Assembly (NCBI GenBank): GCA_947178195.1
Contig: CAMWXM010000018.1
Coordinates: 1 to 19,826, forward strand
Direction of reading: 5' to 3'
Length of the DNA: 19,826 nucleotides
Source of the DNA: an uncultured Ruminococcus sp.
Lineage (GTDB): Bacteria > Bacillota > Clostridia > Oscillospirales > Ruminococcaceae
The translations under genes and the position numbers were made by a program. A model generated the notes under the pieces. The model searched no databases, was not told where the DNA came from, and saw only the letters and a program-made list of their open reading frames with translations. This document shows positions 8,202 to 14,898 of this stretch, one piece after another; position 1 is the stretch's first letter; every line of letters starts with the position of its first letter.

Positions 8202-10388
8202 ATGAGCGAGGAATATACCATAGACATGATAATTCAGAAGATACTGACTGATGATAAACAGTATGACCTGAGCAAAATTATAACGGCATATGAATTTGCT
8301 GCAAAGGCGCACGAAGGGCAGAAGCGTTCTTCGGGTCAGCCTTATATTATCCATCCTCTTGCGGTAGCATATATACTTTTAGAGCTTGGCATGGATACGG
8401 ATACCATATGCGGCGCTATGCTTCATGACGTTGTTGAAGATACGCCGATCACTCTTGAGGAAGTGAAAAAACGCTTCGGACAGGACGTGGCTATGCTTGT
8501 GGACGGAGTTACAAAGCTCAATCAGGTACCTATGTTCAATAAAGAAGAACAGCAGGCGGAGAATGTAAGAAAAATGCTGCTTGCAATGTCTCAGGATATA
8601 AGGGTAATTATTATAAAGCTTGCAGACAGACTGCACAATATGAGGACGCTGAATTTCCGTCCCGGAATAAAGCAGAGAAATACAGCCCATGAAACGATGA
8701 ATATATATGCGCCTATCGCTCATCGTCTCGGTATGAGAGGTATAAAGGAGGAACTGGAGGATCTGTCCTTCCACTATCTTGATCCCTTTGCTTATTCTGA
8801 GATAGAGCATATCCTCGAACTCAAAAAAAATAGCAGAGAAGCCTTCATTACATCTATAAAGGAAACTATAGCTACTCGCTTCCGTGATGAGGATTTTGAA
8901 AAGCCTCCTCATATTGACGGACGTGTAAAGAGCATTTACAGTATCTATAAAAAAATGTTTGTAAGCCATAAAACCATTGAAGAAATTTATGATAAATATG
9001 CTGTCAGGATAATAGTGTCAACGGTAGGGGAGTGCTATAATGCACTGGGACTTGTTCACGATATGTTCCGTCCTATCCCTAACAGATTTAAAGACTATAT
9101 TTCCACCCCTAAGGCTAATATGTATCAGTCGCTTCATACTACTGTTCTGGGAAAGGAAGCTATTCCCTTTGAAATACAGATAAGGACCTGGGATATGCAT
9201 GCTACCGCTGAGTACGGAATCGCCGCTCACTGGAAGTATAAGGCAGGAATAAAGCGTTCGGATAAAATGGATCAGCGTCTGGCGTGGGTACGTCAGGTCA
9301 TTGAGGCACAGCAGACCTCTGATGATGTAGAGGAAATAGTGCATATTATTAAAACCGACCTTGCGCCTGAGGATATTGTGGTTATGACCCCGAGGGGAGA
9401 CTCGATCTCTCTTCCGGTTGATTCTACCATTATAGATTTTGCTTATAAGATACACACTCAGATAGGGCATAAGACTATCGGCGCAAAGGTTGACGGAAAG
9501 CTTGTGCCATTGGATTATCAGCTTCAAACAGGTCAGATATGTGAGATAGTGACCAGTCATGAACCTAATAAAGGACCTAACAGAGCATGGCTTAATATTG
9601 CCAGAACAAACGAAGCGAAATCAAAGATACGCTCATGGTTTAAAAAGGAATGCAGGGAAGAAAATATCATTACAGGTAAGACGGAGCTTGAAAAGGAATT
9701 CAAGCATCAGAAAATCAGAATACCGGAAGGAGAGCTGGAAGCTTTTCTTGCCGACGATTTAAAACGACATAACTGCAGCACAATAGACGATTTTTATGCT
9801 TCTATCGGTTACGGAGGCGTTATGTTGTCAAAAATAATTCCAAGGCTTAAAGATAAATATACAAAATTATATCAGACAAATGAAGATGAGGTTGAAACAT
9901 CTGTTATTAAGCCTGTTCATAAGCCAAACAGCGGTATTGTGCTGGACAAGATAGAGGATTGTACCGTTAAATTTTCACAGTGCTGCAATCCGTTGCCCGG
10001 AGATGAGATAGTTGGCTTTATAACCAGAGGACACGGTATATCCGTTCATACTGTAAACTGCACTAATTATCTGGCTGCGGTACGCAGAAACGATAAAAAG
10101 GAAATGGCAAGATGGATGGACGTACAGTGGACAGACAGCGAGCAAAGAAGCCTTCAGACAAGCATAGAGGTAACAGCTCTTGATAGAGTGGGTCTTGTGT
10201 TTGATATTACTGCTGTTCTGACCGAGGCGAGAATACCTATTATTCACTCATCATCGAGAAATCTTAAAAATGGAAATGCTCTTTTTGAAGCGACTATCAC
10301 TATTGCAAGTATAGAGCAGCTTAAAGGTATAATCGAAAAGCTCAGGCGTATAAAGGGCGTTATGTCGGTGGACAGAGCAAGAATATAA
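8202..10388 (+). CDS. relA: Bifunctional (p)ppGpp synthetase/hydrolase (long RSH)
   Basis: Makes and degrades (p)ppGpp in the stringent response. Domain order is complete: HD hydrolase (HEGQKR; catalytic HDVVEDT with His75-Asp76), synthetase (about 200-330; NRFKDYI with Arg295-Phe-Lys297-Asp298, then YQSLHT), EIQIRTWDMHATAEYG, TGS (about 390-450, FAYKIHTQIGH), helical region, zinc-finger/CC domain (Cys587, Cys594, Cys595, Cys620) and C-terminal ACT. The RxKD form of the synthetase loop and the intact HD site mark a bifunctional enzyme rather than a synthetase-only RelA. A strong TAAGGAGA site precedes ATG 8202. In B. subtilis, apt lies between recJ and relA; here the two genes are adjacent. 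Confidence 0.96.
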   Translation: MSEEYTIDMIIQKILTDDKQYDLSKIITAYEFAAKAHEGQKRSSGQPYIIHPLAVAYILLELGMDTDTICGAMLHDVVEDTPITLEEVKKRFGQDVAMLVDGVTKLNQVPMFNKEEQQAENVRKMLLAMSQDIRVIIIKLADRLHNMRTLNFRPGIKQRNTAHETMNIYAPIAHRLGMRGIKEELEDLSFHYLDPFAYSEIEHILELKKNSREAFITSIKETIATRFRDEDFEKPPHIDGRVKSIYSIYKKMFVSHKTIEEIYDKYAVRIIVSTVGECYNALGLVHDMFRPIPNRFKDYISTPKANMYQSLHTTVLGKEAIPFEIQIRTWDMHATAEYGIAAHWKYKAGIKRSDKMDQRLAWVRQVIEAQQTSDDVEEIVHIIKTDLAPEDIVVMTPRGDSISLPVDSTIIDFAYKIHTQIGHKTIGAKVDGKLVPLDYQLQTGQICEIVTSHEPNKGPNRAWLNIARTNEAKSKIRSWFKKECREENIITGKTELEKEFKHQKIRIPEGELEAFLADDLKRHNCSTIDDFYASIGYGGVMLSKIIPRLKDKYTKLYQTNEDEVETSVIKPVHKPNSGIVLDKIEDCTVKFSQCCNPLPGDEIVGFITRGHGISVHTVNCTNYLAAVRRNDKKEMARWMDVQWTDSEQRSLQTSIEVTALDRVGLVFDITAVLTEARIPIIHSSSRNLKNGNALFEATITIASIEQLKGIIEKLRRIKGVMSVDRARI

Positions 10389-10409
10389 AGAGAATATAAG
10401 GAGAGATTT

Positions 10410-11051
10410 ATGAAGGTTACTCGTATTCCCGTAGGCGATCTACGTGCAAATTGCTATATAATTGAAACGGAAAATAAAAATGCCGCCGCTGTAGACCCGG
10501 GCGGAGACTTTGAAAAAATAAAAGCATTTTTAAAGGATAACAATCTTGATTTAAAGAAAATATTGCTGACTCACGGACATTATGACCATATTGGAGCTGC
10601 TGCCCAGACGGCGGAAGAATACGGCGCTCAGATATATATACATGAGCAGGATTCGGTTATGCTTACAGATAGAACGGCAAATCTTGCAGATGCTATTGGC
10701 GGCGGAAAATTTATTCCGACAGATAATTTCAATGCCATAAATGACGGTGATGTGATAAGACTTGATGAGCTTGAATTTGAGGTTATCCATACTCCTGGTC
10801 ATACAAGAGGTGGAGTATGCTATAAGTGCGGAAATGCGCTTTTCACAGGCGATACTCTTTTTAAAATGTCTATGGGAAGAACTGATTTTCCCGGCGGAAG
10901 TATGGGAGAAATGTATGATTCGCTGAAAAAGCTGGCTGCTCTGGAAGGGAATTATGAGGTATATCCCGGTCATAACGAAACAAGTACTCTTGATTTTGAA
11001 AGAAAAAATAATGTATATTTAAAAGGGAACCCTTATGAAGATTTTATTTAA
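10410..11051 (+). CDS. MBL-fold metallo-hydrolase, glyoxalase II-like
   Basis: Small stand-alone metallo-beta-lactamase-fold hydrolase of the YcbL/glyoxalase II-like group. The zinc motif THGHYDH has His55, His57, Asp59 and His60. Further ligands are visible in HTPGHTRGG, FTGDTLF and YPGHNET. At 213 residues it lacks the C-terminal glutathione-binding domain of true glyoxalase II, so its substrate is uncertain. AAGGAGA precedes ATG 10410, 21 bases after relA. Its 3' end overlaps hemZ by 17 bases. The relA-MBL-hemZ order is common in Firmicutes, so this context is ordinary. Confidence 0.9.
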   Translation: MKVTRIPVGDLRANCYIIETENKNAAAVDPGGDFEKIKAFLKDNNLDLKKILLTHGHYDHIGAAAQTAEEYGAQIYIHEQDSVMLTDRTANLADAIGGGKFIPTDNFNAINDGDVIRLDELEFEVIHTPGHTRGGVCYKCGNALFTGDTLFKMSMGRTDFPGGSMGEMYDSLKKLAALEGNYEVYPGHNETSTLDFERKNNVYLKGNPYEDFI

Positions 11052-12489
11052 AGGTCATGATTTCAAGTATGAGACCGAAGCAGTGGTAAAGCTTTTTATT
11101 CCAGGCAGATTTGAGTTTCTTTACGATGAGATAAATTCCGATGGAGATATTGTAAGCTCTCAGCTTAAAAAGGGCAGAGAGTTTACTTATCTTTTTGCGT
11201 ATTGTCGTGTAGGTGAAAAAACGGCAAGAAAAGCTTTTAAATTAAACAATTATAAGGCAGATAAAAATACATGCGAGCATGAAATTTGCAGACTTATTTT
11301 TATCTGCCTTAATCGGATAACTGGAATTACTCCTCCCTGGGGACTTCTTACAGGAATACGACCAGTTAAAAAAATGACGGAGCTAATCGAAAAAGGCTGT
11401 GACAAAAAGGAATGCTTTGATAAATTAAAAAATAAATATATGACGTTAAACAGTCGGCTTGAACTTTCATATTCAACCGCTGTAAATCAGCTTCCGCTGC
11501 TTGAAGGAATGAGCGATGACACTATAAGCCTTTATATTTCCATACCCTTTTGTCCTGCCAGATGTAGCTATTGCTCTTTTGTATCTCATTCTCTTGAAAG
11601 TGCTAAAAAATTAATTCCCGATTATATTGAATGTCTTTGCAGGGAAATTGAGATTCTGGGCAAGATAATAAGAAAGCTGAATCTTAAAATAGATACGATA
11701 TATTTCGGAGGAGGAACTCCTACTTCTATAGACGCAGACCAGCTTGAAAGGCTCATGAAAACTGTCGCTGAAAATATTGATGCTTCAGGGGTCAGGGAAT
11801 ATAATGTGGAAGCAGGAAGAGCAGATACCATAACCTATGACAAATTAAGAGTTATCAGGGAAAACGGTGCTGGAAGAATTTCTGTAAATCCTCAGACTTT
11901 TAATGATAATGTTTTAAGGATCATTGGTAGACAGCATACGGCTCAGGATACCATAAACGCTTATAAAGCTGCAAGAGAGCTGGGATTTGACAATATAAAT
12001 ATGGATCTTATTGCCGGACTCCCGGGAGATACTTTTGAAAGCTTTATGCATACTCTTGAAAAAACCATTGAGCTTGCGCCGGAAAGCATTACCGTACATA
12101 CTCTTACCATCAAGCGTTCGGCAAAGCTTTATGAAGAAAATATAAATAAGTTTATAAATAATCCGGCAAGTGAAATGGTAAATAAAGCGATAGAAATACT
12201 GCCTCAAAAGGGGTGGCAGCCTTATTATCTTTATCGTCAAAAAAATACTCTTGAAAATCTTGAGAATATTGGCTTTGCTAAAAAGGGCAAGGAGAGCCTT
12301 TATAATATTTTTATTATGGACGAGACTCAGACTATATTTGGGGCAGGATGTGCGGCGTCAACCAAGCTTATTGATAAAAACGGAAAAATCACAAGAATAC
12401 ATAATTATAAATTTCCTTATGAATATATCAATAAATTTGACCAGCTTATGAAGAAAAAACAGCTTATTTATGAAATTCTCGGAGAATAG
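11035..12489 (+). CDS. hemZ: HemZ-like coproporphyrinogen dehydrogenase family radical SAM protein
   Basis: Radical SAM protein of the HemN/HemZ family. An N-terminal extension of about 160 residues containing the family block PPWGLLTGIRPVKK precedes the radical SAM core, whose CX3CX2C cysteines are Cys173, Cys177 and Cys180 (PFCPARCSYCSF). GGGTPTS and MDLIAGLPGD follow, as in HemN. The 484-residue length matches B. subtilis-type HemZ. Whether it acts on haem precursors is doubtful: Ruminococci are generally not haem makers and no other haem gene is in view, so an alternative role is possible. The start at 11035 lies inside the preceding gene (17-base overlap) behind AAAAGGG, implying coupling. 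rlmD follows after 3 bases. Confidence 0.9.
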   Translation: MKILFKGHDFKYETEAVVKLFIPGRFEFLYDEINSDGDIVSSQLKKGREFTYLFAYCRVGEKTARKAFKLNNYKADKNTCEHEICRLIFICLNRITGITPPWGLLTGIRPVKKMTELIEKGCDKKECFDKLKNKYMTLNSRLELSYSTAVNQLPLLEGMSDDTISLYISIPFCPARCSYCSFVSHSLESAKKLIPDYIECLCREIEILGKIIRKLNLKIDTIYFGGGTPTSIDADQLERLMKTVAENIDASGVREYNVEAGRADTITYDKLRVIRENGAGRISVNPQTFNDNVLRIIGRQHTAQDTINAYKAARELGFDNINMDLIAGLPGDTFESFMHTLEKTIELAPESITVHTLTIKRSAKLYEENINKFINNPASEMVNKAIEILPQKGWQPYYLYRQKNTLENLENIGFAKKGKESLYNIFIMDETQTIFGAGCAASTKLIDKNGKITRIHNYKFPYEYINKFDQLMKKKQLIYEILGE

Positions 12490-12492
12490 AAA

Positions 12493-13848
12493 ATGAAAAA
12501 AAATCAAATAATTCAACTTGAAATATCGGATATCACTTCCGACGGAAACGGTGTGGGAAAATTTGACGGCATGACTGTTTTTGTTCCTGAAACGGCGGTG
12601 GGAGACGTTATTAATGTTAAAGTCGTGAAAGTTCTTAAAAGCTATGCTTATGGAATTGTTCAGGAAATAATAAAGCCTTCCGAAGATAGGATAGCTTCAG
12701 ATTGTCCGTACTTTCCAAAATGCGGCGGCTGTTCTTTTCGTCACATTACCTATGAAAGCGAAGCAAGGTTAAAGGAAAAATTTGTTTACGATGCATTTAC
12801 ACGTATAGGAAAAATCAAGGCGGATTTTTTGCCCATACTGGAATGCGAAAGCCATTATAAATACCGCAATAAGGCACAGTATCCGGTAAGCAACTCCCCA
12901 AACGGCAACATTTGCGGATTTTATGCTAAAAGAAGTCATCGTATAATATGCGGTACAGAATGCATGCTTTTACCAGATATTTTCAGCCGGATAGCTGATT
13001 GTATTGTTAATTATACAAATATTAACGCCATCATCGGATATGATGAGAGAACAGGAAAAGGACTACTTCGTCATATATTCATACGAAAAGGATATTATTC
13101 TGATGAAATTATGGTTTGTCTTGTTGTTAAAAGAGCTGCCGTTTCTGAATTTAAGCCTTTATGCAATGAACTGACAGAAAAATTTGAATGTATAAAATCT
13201 ATTGTCATGAACATAAATCCTGAAAATAATAACGTCATTCTTGGTAAAAAAACAGTAACGCTCTGGGGCAGAGAATTTATTTCCGATTTTATGTGTGGCA
13301 ATAAAATAGATATTTCACCGGAGGCTTTCTATCAGGTCAATACCCCTCAGGCTGAAAAGCTTTATGCTTTGGCAAAGGAATTTGTACAGCCTTCAGGAAA
13401 TGAGATACTGCTCGATTTATACTGCGGTGCAGGAACTATCGGATTATCTATGGCTGACAGTGTGAAAAGGCTTATCGGGGTGGAAATTATACCTCAGGCA
13501 GTGGAAAATGCCCGAAAAAATGCTGAGAGAAATAATATTGTAAATGCGGAATTTATCTGTTCAGACGCTGGCAGAGCAGCAGAACATCTTGCTGATAACG
13601 CTGTAAAACCGGATGTTATTATACTTGATCCGCCTAGAAAGGGCTGTGATGCTAAAACCCTTGACGCTGTATTGAAAATGAATCCTGAAAAAATTGTTAT
13701 GATCTCATGTAATCCTGCGACCGCTGCAAGAGACTGCGCCTATCTTAATCAATACGGTTATTCGGTCAGGAAGGTACGGGCAGTGGATTTGTTCGCAAGG
13801 ACAACACACGTTGAGTGTGTCGTGTTGATGTCAATGATTGAGGCATGA
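12493..13848 (+). CDS. rlmD: 23S rRNA (uracil-5-)-methyltransferase RlmD/RlmCD family
   Basis: SAM-dependent m5U methyltransferase of the TrmA/RumA family acting on 23S rRNA (U1939-type site, perhaps also U747 as in Gram-positive RlmCD). An N-terminal TRAM domain (about 1-60) is followed by the [4Fe-4S] cysteines Cys71, Cys77, Cys80 and Cys157. SAM motif LLDLYCGAGTIG lies near 305, ILDPPRKGC near 380, the catalytic Cys406 is in SCNPA, and the C-terminal HVECVVLM carries the general-base Glu. At 451 residues it is full length. It ends the operon, 3 bases after hemZ; a weak hairpin follows. Confidence 0.94.
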   Translation: MKKNQIIQLEISDITSDGNGVGKFDGMTVFVPETAVGDVINVKVVKVLKSYAYGIVQEIIKPSEDRIASDCPYFPKCGGCSFRHITYESEARLKEKFVYDAFTRIGKIKADFLPILECESHYKYRNKAQYPVSNSPNGNICGFYAKRSHRIICGTECMLLPDIFSRIADCIVNYTNINAIIGYDERTGKGLLRHIFIRKGYYSDEIMVCLVVKRAAVSEFKPLCNELTEKFECIKSIVMNINPENNNVILGKKTVTLWGREFISDFMCGNKIDISPEAFYQVNTPQAEKLYALAKEFVQPSGNEILLDLYCGAGTIGLSMADSVKRLIGVEIIPQAVENARKNAERNNIVNAEFICSDAGRAAEHLADNAVKPDVIILDPPRKGCDAKTLDAVLKMNPEKIVMISCNPATAARDCAYLNQYGYSVRKVRAVDLFARTTHVECVVLMSMIEA

Positions 13849-13850
13849 TA

Positions 13851-13885
13851 AGCATAAAAGTGCCGTGAATCCATCACTTTTAGCT
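13851..13885 (+). terminator. Possible hairpin terminator after rlmD
   Basis: AGC-a-TAAAAGTG (13851-13862) pairs with CACTTTTA-GCT (13875-13885), with a bulged A and a 12-base loop. There is no clear T-run afterwards, so termination here would be inefficient or unproven. Confidence 0.4.
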
Positions 13886-13898
13886 ATCTACCAATTTT

Positions 13899-14024
13899 GT
13901 GACATTCAAATTACACCATAAATCCGTGTGCGTGAAAATAAATCTGAACGATTCTTCGCATACACTGGATTGTTTTTCATGAACGGAGTTTTTTACAGGG
14001 GTGAAATCCCGATTAGGATGTCAC
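13899..14024. repeat. Nested inverted-repeat element of unknown nature
   Basis: GTGACAT (13899-13905) is matched by ATGTCAC (14018-14024); one step further the match continues with a mismatch. Inside, AATCCGTGTGCG (13921-13932) pairs with CGCATACACTGGATT (13957-13971) over 12 bp with two bulges, and GGGGTGAAATCCC (about 13998-14010) makes a small stem. The whole reads as a two-stem structure closed by an outer helix: either a folded RNA or a small decayed mobile element. No reading frame crosses it. Confidence 0.35.
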
Positions 14025-14038
14025 GTTATCACCAAAAC

Positions 14039-14073
14039 GCTCTCTGTATTGCAAATTAAGCCATACAGAGAGC
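14039..14073 (-). terminator. Hairpin terminator after the HxlR regulator
   Basis: GCTCTCTGTAT (14039-14049) and ATACAGAGAGC (14063-14073) form a perfect 11-bp stem with a 13-base loop, 13 bases downstream of the regulator's stop codon on the minus strand. The tail GTTTTGG is only a weak T-tract. It could also serve transcripts arriving from rlmD. Confidence 0.6.
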
Positions 14074-14085
14074 AATTTCATACCC

Positions 14086-14412
14086 TCATTCCATATTTTT
14101 CTTAAAATTCATTCCCCATACTTCCATTGCATCAAGGATAGGACGCATAGATTCTCCCAATTTCGTGAGGGCATATTCCACTCTCGGCGGAACTTCCGGA
14201 TATACAGTACGGGAGATAATACCGTCCGATTCCATCTGACGCAGATTGTCAGTCAGTACCTTCTGGCTGACCCCTTCCAGCGATTTTTTTAGTTCGTTAA
14301 ATCTCCATGGACGTACAAGCAGATTTCTCATAATCAAAAGTTTCCACTTGTTTCCAATAATCTGTACCGTTGTGGCAACGTCGCACTCAGGCAGTTCTTC
14401 ACGTTTCAGCAT
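14086..14412 (-). CDS. HxlR-family winged-helix transcriptional regulator
   Basis: Small DNA-binding regulator (108 residues) of the HxlR/MarR-like winged-helix family. The signature IGNKWKLLIMRNLL, the recognition region SQKVLTDNLRQMESDGII and the wing PPRVEYALT are all present. I chose the ATG at 14412 because GGAGG lies 6 bases upstream of it; a longer frame to 14466 would add 18 hydrophobic, promoter-encoded residues. Cys10 stands just before the winged helix, the place where redox- or electrophile-sensing HxlR proteins such as YodB and HypR carry their sensing cysteine. Divergent to the peptide cluster and next to a palindromic site, it is its likely regulator and may also control itself. 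Confidence 0.92.
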   Translation of the reverse strand: MLKREELPECDVATTVQIIGNKWKLLIMRNLLVRPWRFNELKKSLEGVSQKVLTDNLRQMESDGIISRTVYPEVPPRVEYALTKLGESMRPILDAMEVWGMNFKKNME

Positions 14413-14449
14413 AGTATCCTCCAAAAGTTTCAAATATAGTATTATATTA

Positions 14450-14478
14450 ATTATAACATATAACATTCAAAAAGTCAA
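14450..14478 (-). promoter_or_regulatory. Promoter of the HxlR regulator
   Basis: On the minus strand: TTGACT (14478-14473), 17-bp spacer, TATAAT (14455-14450). This near-consensus promoter lies inside the alternative longer reading frame, which supports the downstream start at 14412. Confidence 0.82.
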
Positions 14479-14523
14479 GTTAAGAAAAATTTTTCAAAAT
14501 AATTCCAGATATTCTGCAAAGGT

Positions 14524-14554
14524 CACTTTAAGGTAACTATGTTACCAAAAAGTG
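14524..14554. promoter_or_regulatory. Palindromic operator, probably for HxlR
   Basis: A 31-base dyad: CACTTTaaGGTAAC, TAT centre, GTTACCaaAAAGTG, with 12 of 14 positions symmetric. The core GGTAAC-N3-GTTACC is the kind of site expected for a dimeric winged-helix protein. It ends 5 bases before the -35 of the peptide promoter (centre near -56), a place that suits activation as well as repression, and is about 45 bases from the regulator's own -35. Confidence 0.72.
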
Positions 14555-14559
14555 CCTTC

Positions 14560-14588
14560 TTTACAAATTGAAAAAGCTGTAGTATCAT
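14560..14588 (+). promoter_or_regulatory. Promoter of the peptide/radical SAM cluster
   Basis: TTTACA (14560-14565), 17-bp spacer, TATCAT (14583-14588). The expected leader of about 40 bases contains a short GGG-GAAA-CCC stem-loop (14598-14607) and the AGGAG site at 14621-14625. Confidence 0.72.
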
Positions 14589-14634
14589 AAAATTACGGGG
14601 GAAACCCTGAATCCATCGAAAGGAGAAATTTACA

Positions 14635-14811
14635 ATGAGTGAAACACTGAAGAATGTTGCTGCTTTCAGTGGAAGTGCCTGCGGTGCTACTGACCCTGCT
14701 GAAAAGCCTGCGTCTGCTTGTGGTTCTGCTTGCGGAACTTCTGATCCCAAGGAAACACCTGCATCCGCTTGCGGCTCTGCTTGTGGAGCAGCTGACCCTG
14801 ACAAGAAGTAA
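14635..14811 (+). CDS. ACGX-type Cys-repeat RiPP precursor peptide
   Basis: A 58-residue peptide, predicted substrate of the radical SAM enzyme downstream. A short leader-like start (MSETLKNVAAFSG) is followed by SACGATDP, then two copies of a 17-residue unit PASACGSACGxxDP plus three residues. The five Cys are 16, 29, 33, 46 and 50. Three of them start C-x3-D motifs (C16-D20, C33-D37, C50-D54) and two start C-x3-C. There is no signal peptide, no membrane segment and no obvious GG cleavage site. AGGAG lies 9 bases before ATG 14635, and the frame and composition hold to the stop at 14809. Low complexity, Cys periodicity and position before a SPASM maturase make it a convincing RiPP precursor. 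From memory, an 'ACGX' peptide family is named in protein-family collections; the final structure is unknown to me. A passive metal-binding peptide is the main alternative. Confidence 0.87.
   Translation: MSETLKNVAAFSGSACGATDPAEKPASACGSACGTSDPKETPASACGSACGAADPDKK
14671..14808 (+). repeat. 51-base tandem repeats coding for PASACGSACGxxDP units
   Basis: Two full 51-base units (14707-14757 and 14758-14808) are preceded by a shorter unit (14671-14706) with only one ACG. Synonymous differences between the copies (TCT/TCC, TGT/TGC, GGT/GGC) show that the protein sequence is kept while the DNA has drifted, so the repeats are under protein-level selection and are not a fresh duplication. Confidence 0.85.
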
Positions 14812-14821
14812 TCATATTACT

Positions 14822-14873
14822 TCAAAGCAACCAGTCTGGCGGTCGGCAGGGTATTGTCGGCTGCCTTGATTTT
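14822..14873 (+). promoter_or_regulatory. Hairpin between peptide and maturase genes (possible attenuator)
   Basis: TCAAAGCAACC (14822-14832) faces GGCTGCCTTGA (14859-14869) with 9 of 11 positions paired, a GC-rich interior (also GGCAG/CTGCC), and TTTT right after. This would be a partial terminator or an RNA-stabilising stem letting peptide mRNA exceed enzyme mRNA. The pairing is imperfect, so this is tentative. Confidence 0.38.
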
Positions 14874-14898
14874 AAATTACTTATCGGAGGAAACCGCC

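Noticed and set aside
9018..9560. 180-codon open frame on the minus strand within relA
   Set aside because: Shadow of the RSH gene with no recognisable content or ribosome binding site.
13989..14024. CAGGGGTGAAATCCCGATTAGG resembles one conserved stem of the FMN riboswitch
   Set aside because: The other conserved arms and the closing helix of the FMN aptamer are absent, and there is no riboflavin gene nearby, so the likeness is probably chance or a far-decayed remnant.
14413..14466. Longer N-terminus for the HxlR regulator
   Set aside because: These codons cover the gene's own near-consensus promoter and the GGAGG site; the family begins at the downstream Met.
14523..14804. 93-codon open frame on the minus strand across the peptide gene
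   Set aside because: It is a mirror of the low-complexity repeats, runs through the operator and promoter, and has no ribosome binding site; the + strand peptide has all three.
14671..14808. Short tandem repeats that might be taken for a CRISPR array
   Set aside because: The units are contiguous with no unique spacers, are in frame, and are conserved at protein level; they code for the peptide repeats.
14854..14898. Upstream in-frame ATG for the radical SAM gene
   Set aside because: No ribosome binding site and it would translate the hairpin region; ATG 14899 has CGGAGG at the right distance and starts at the family's usual position.
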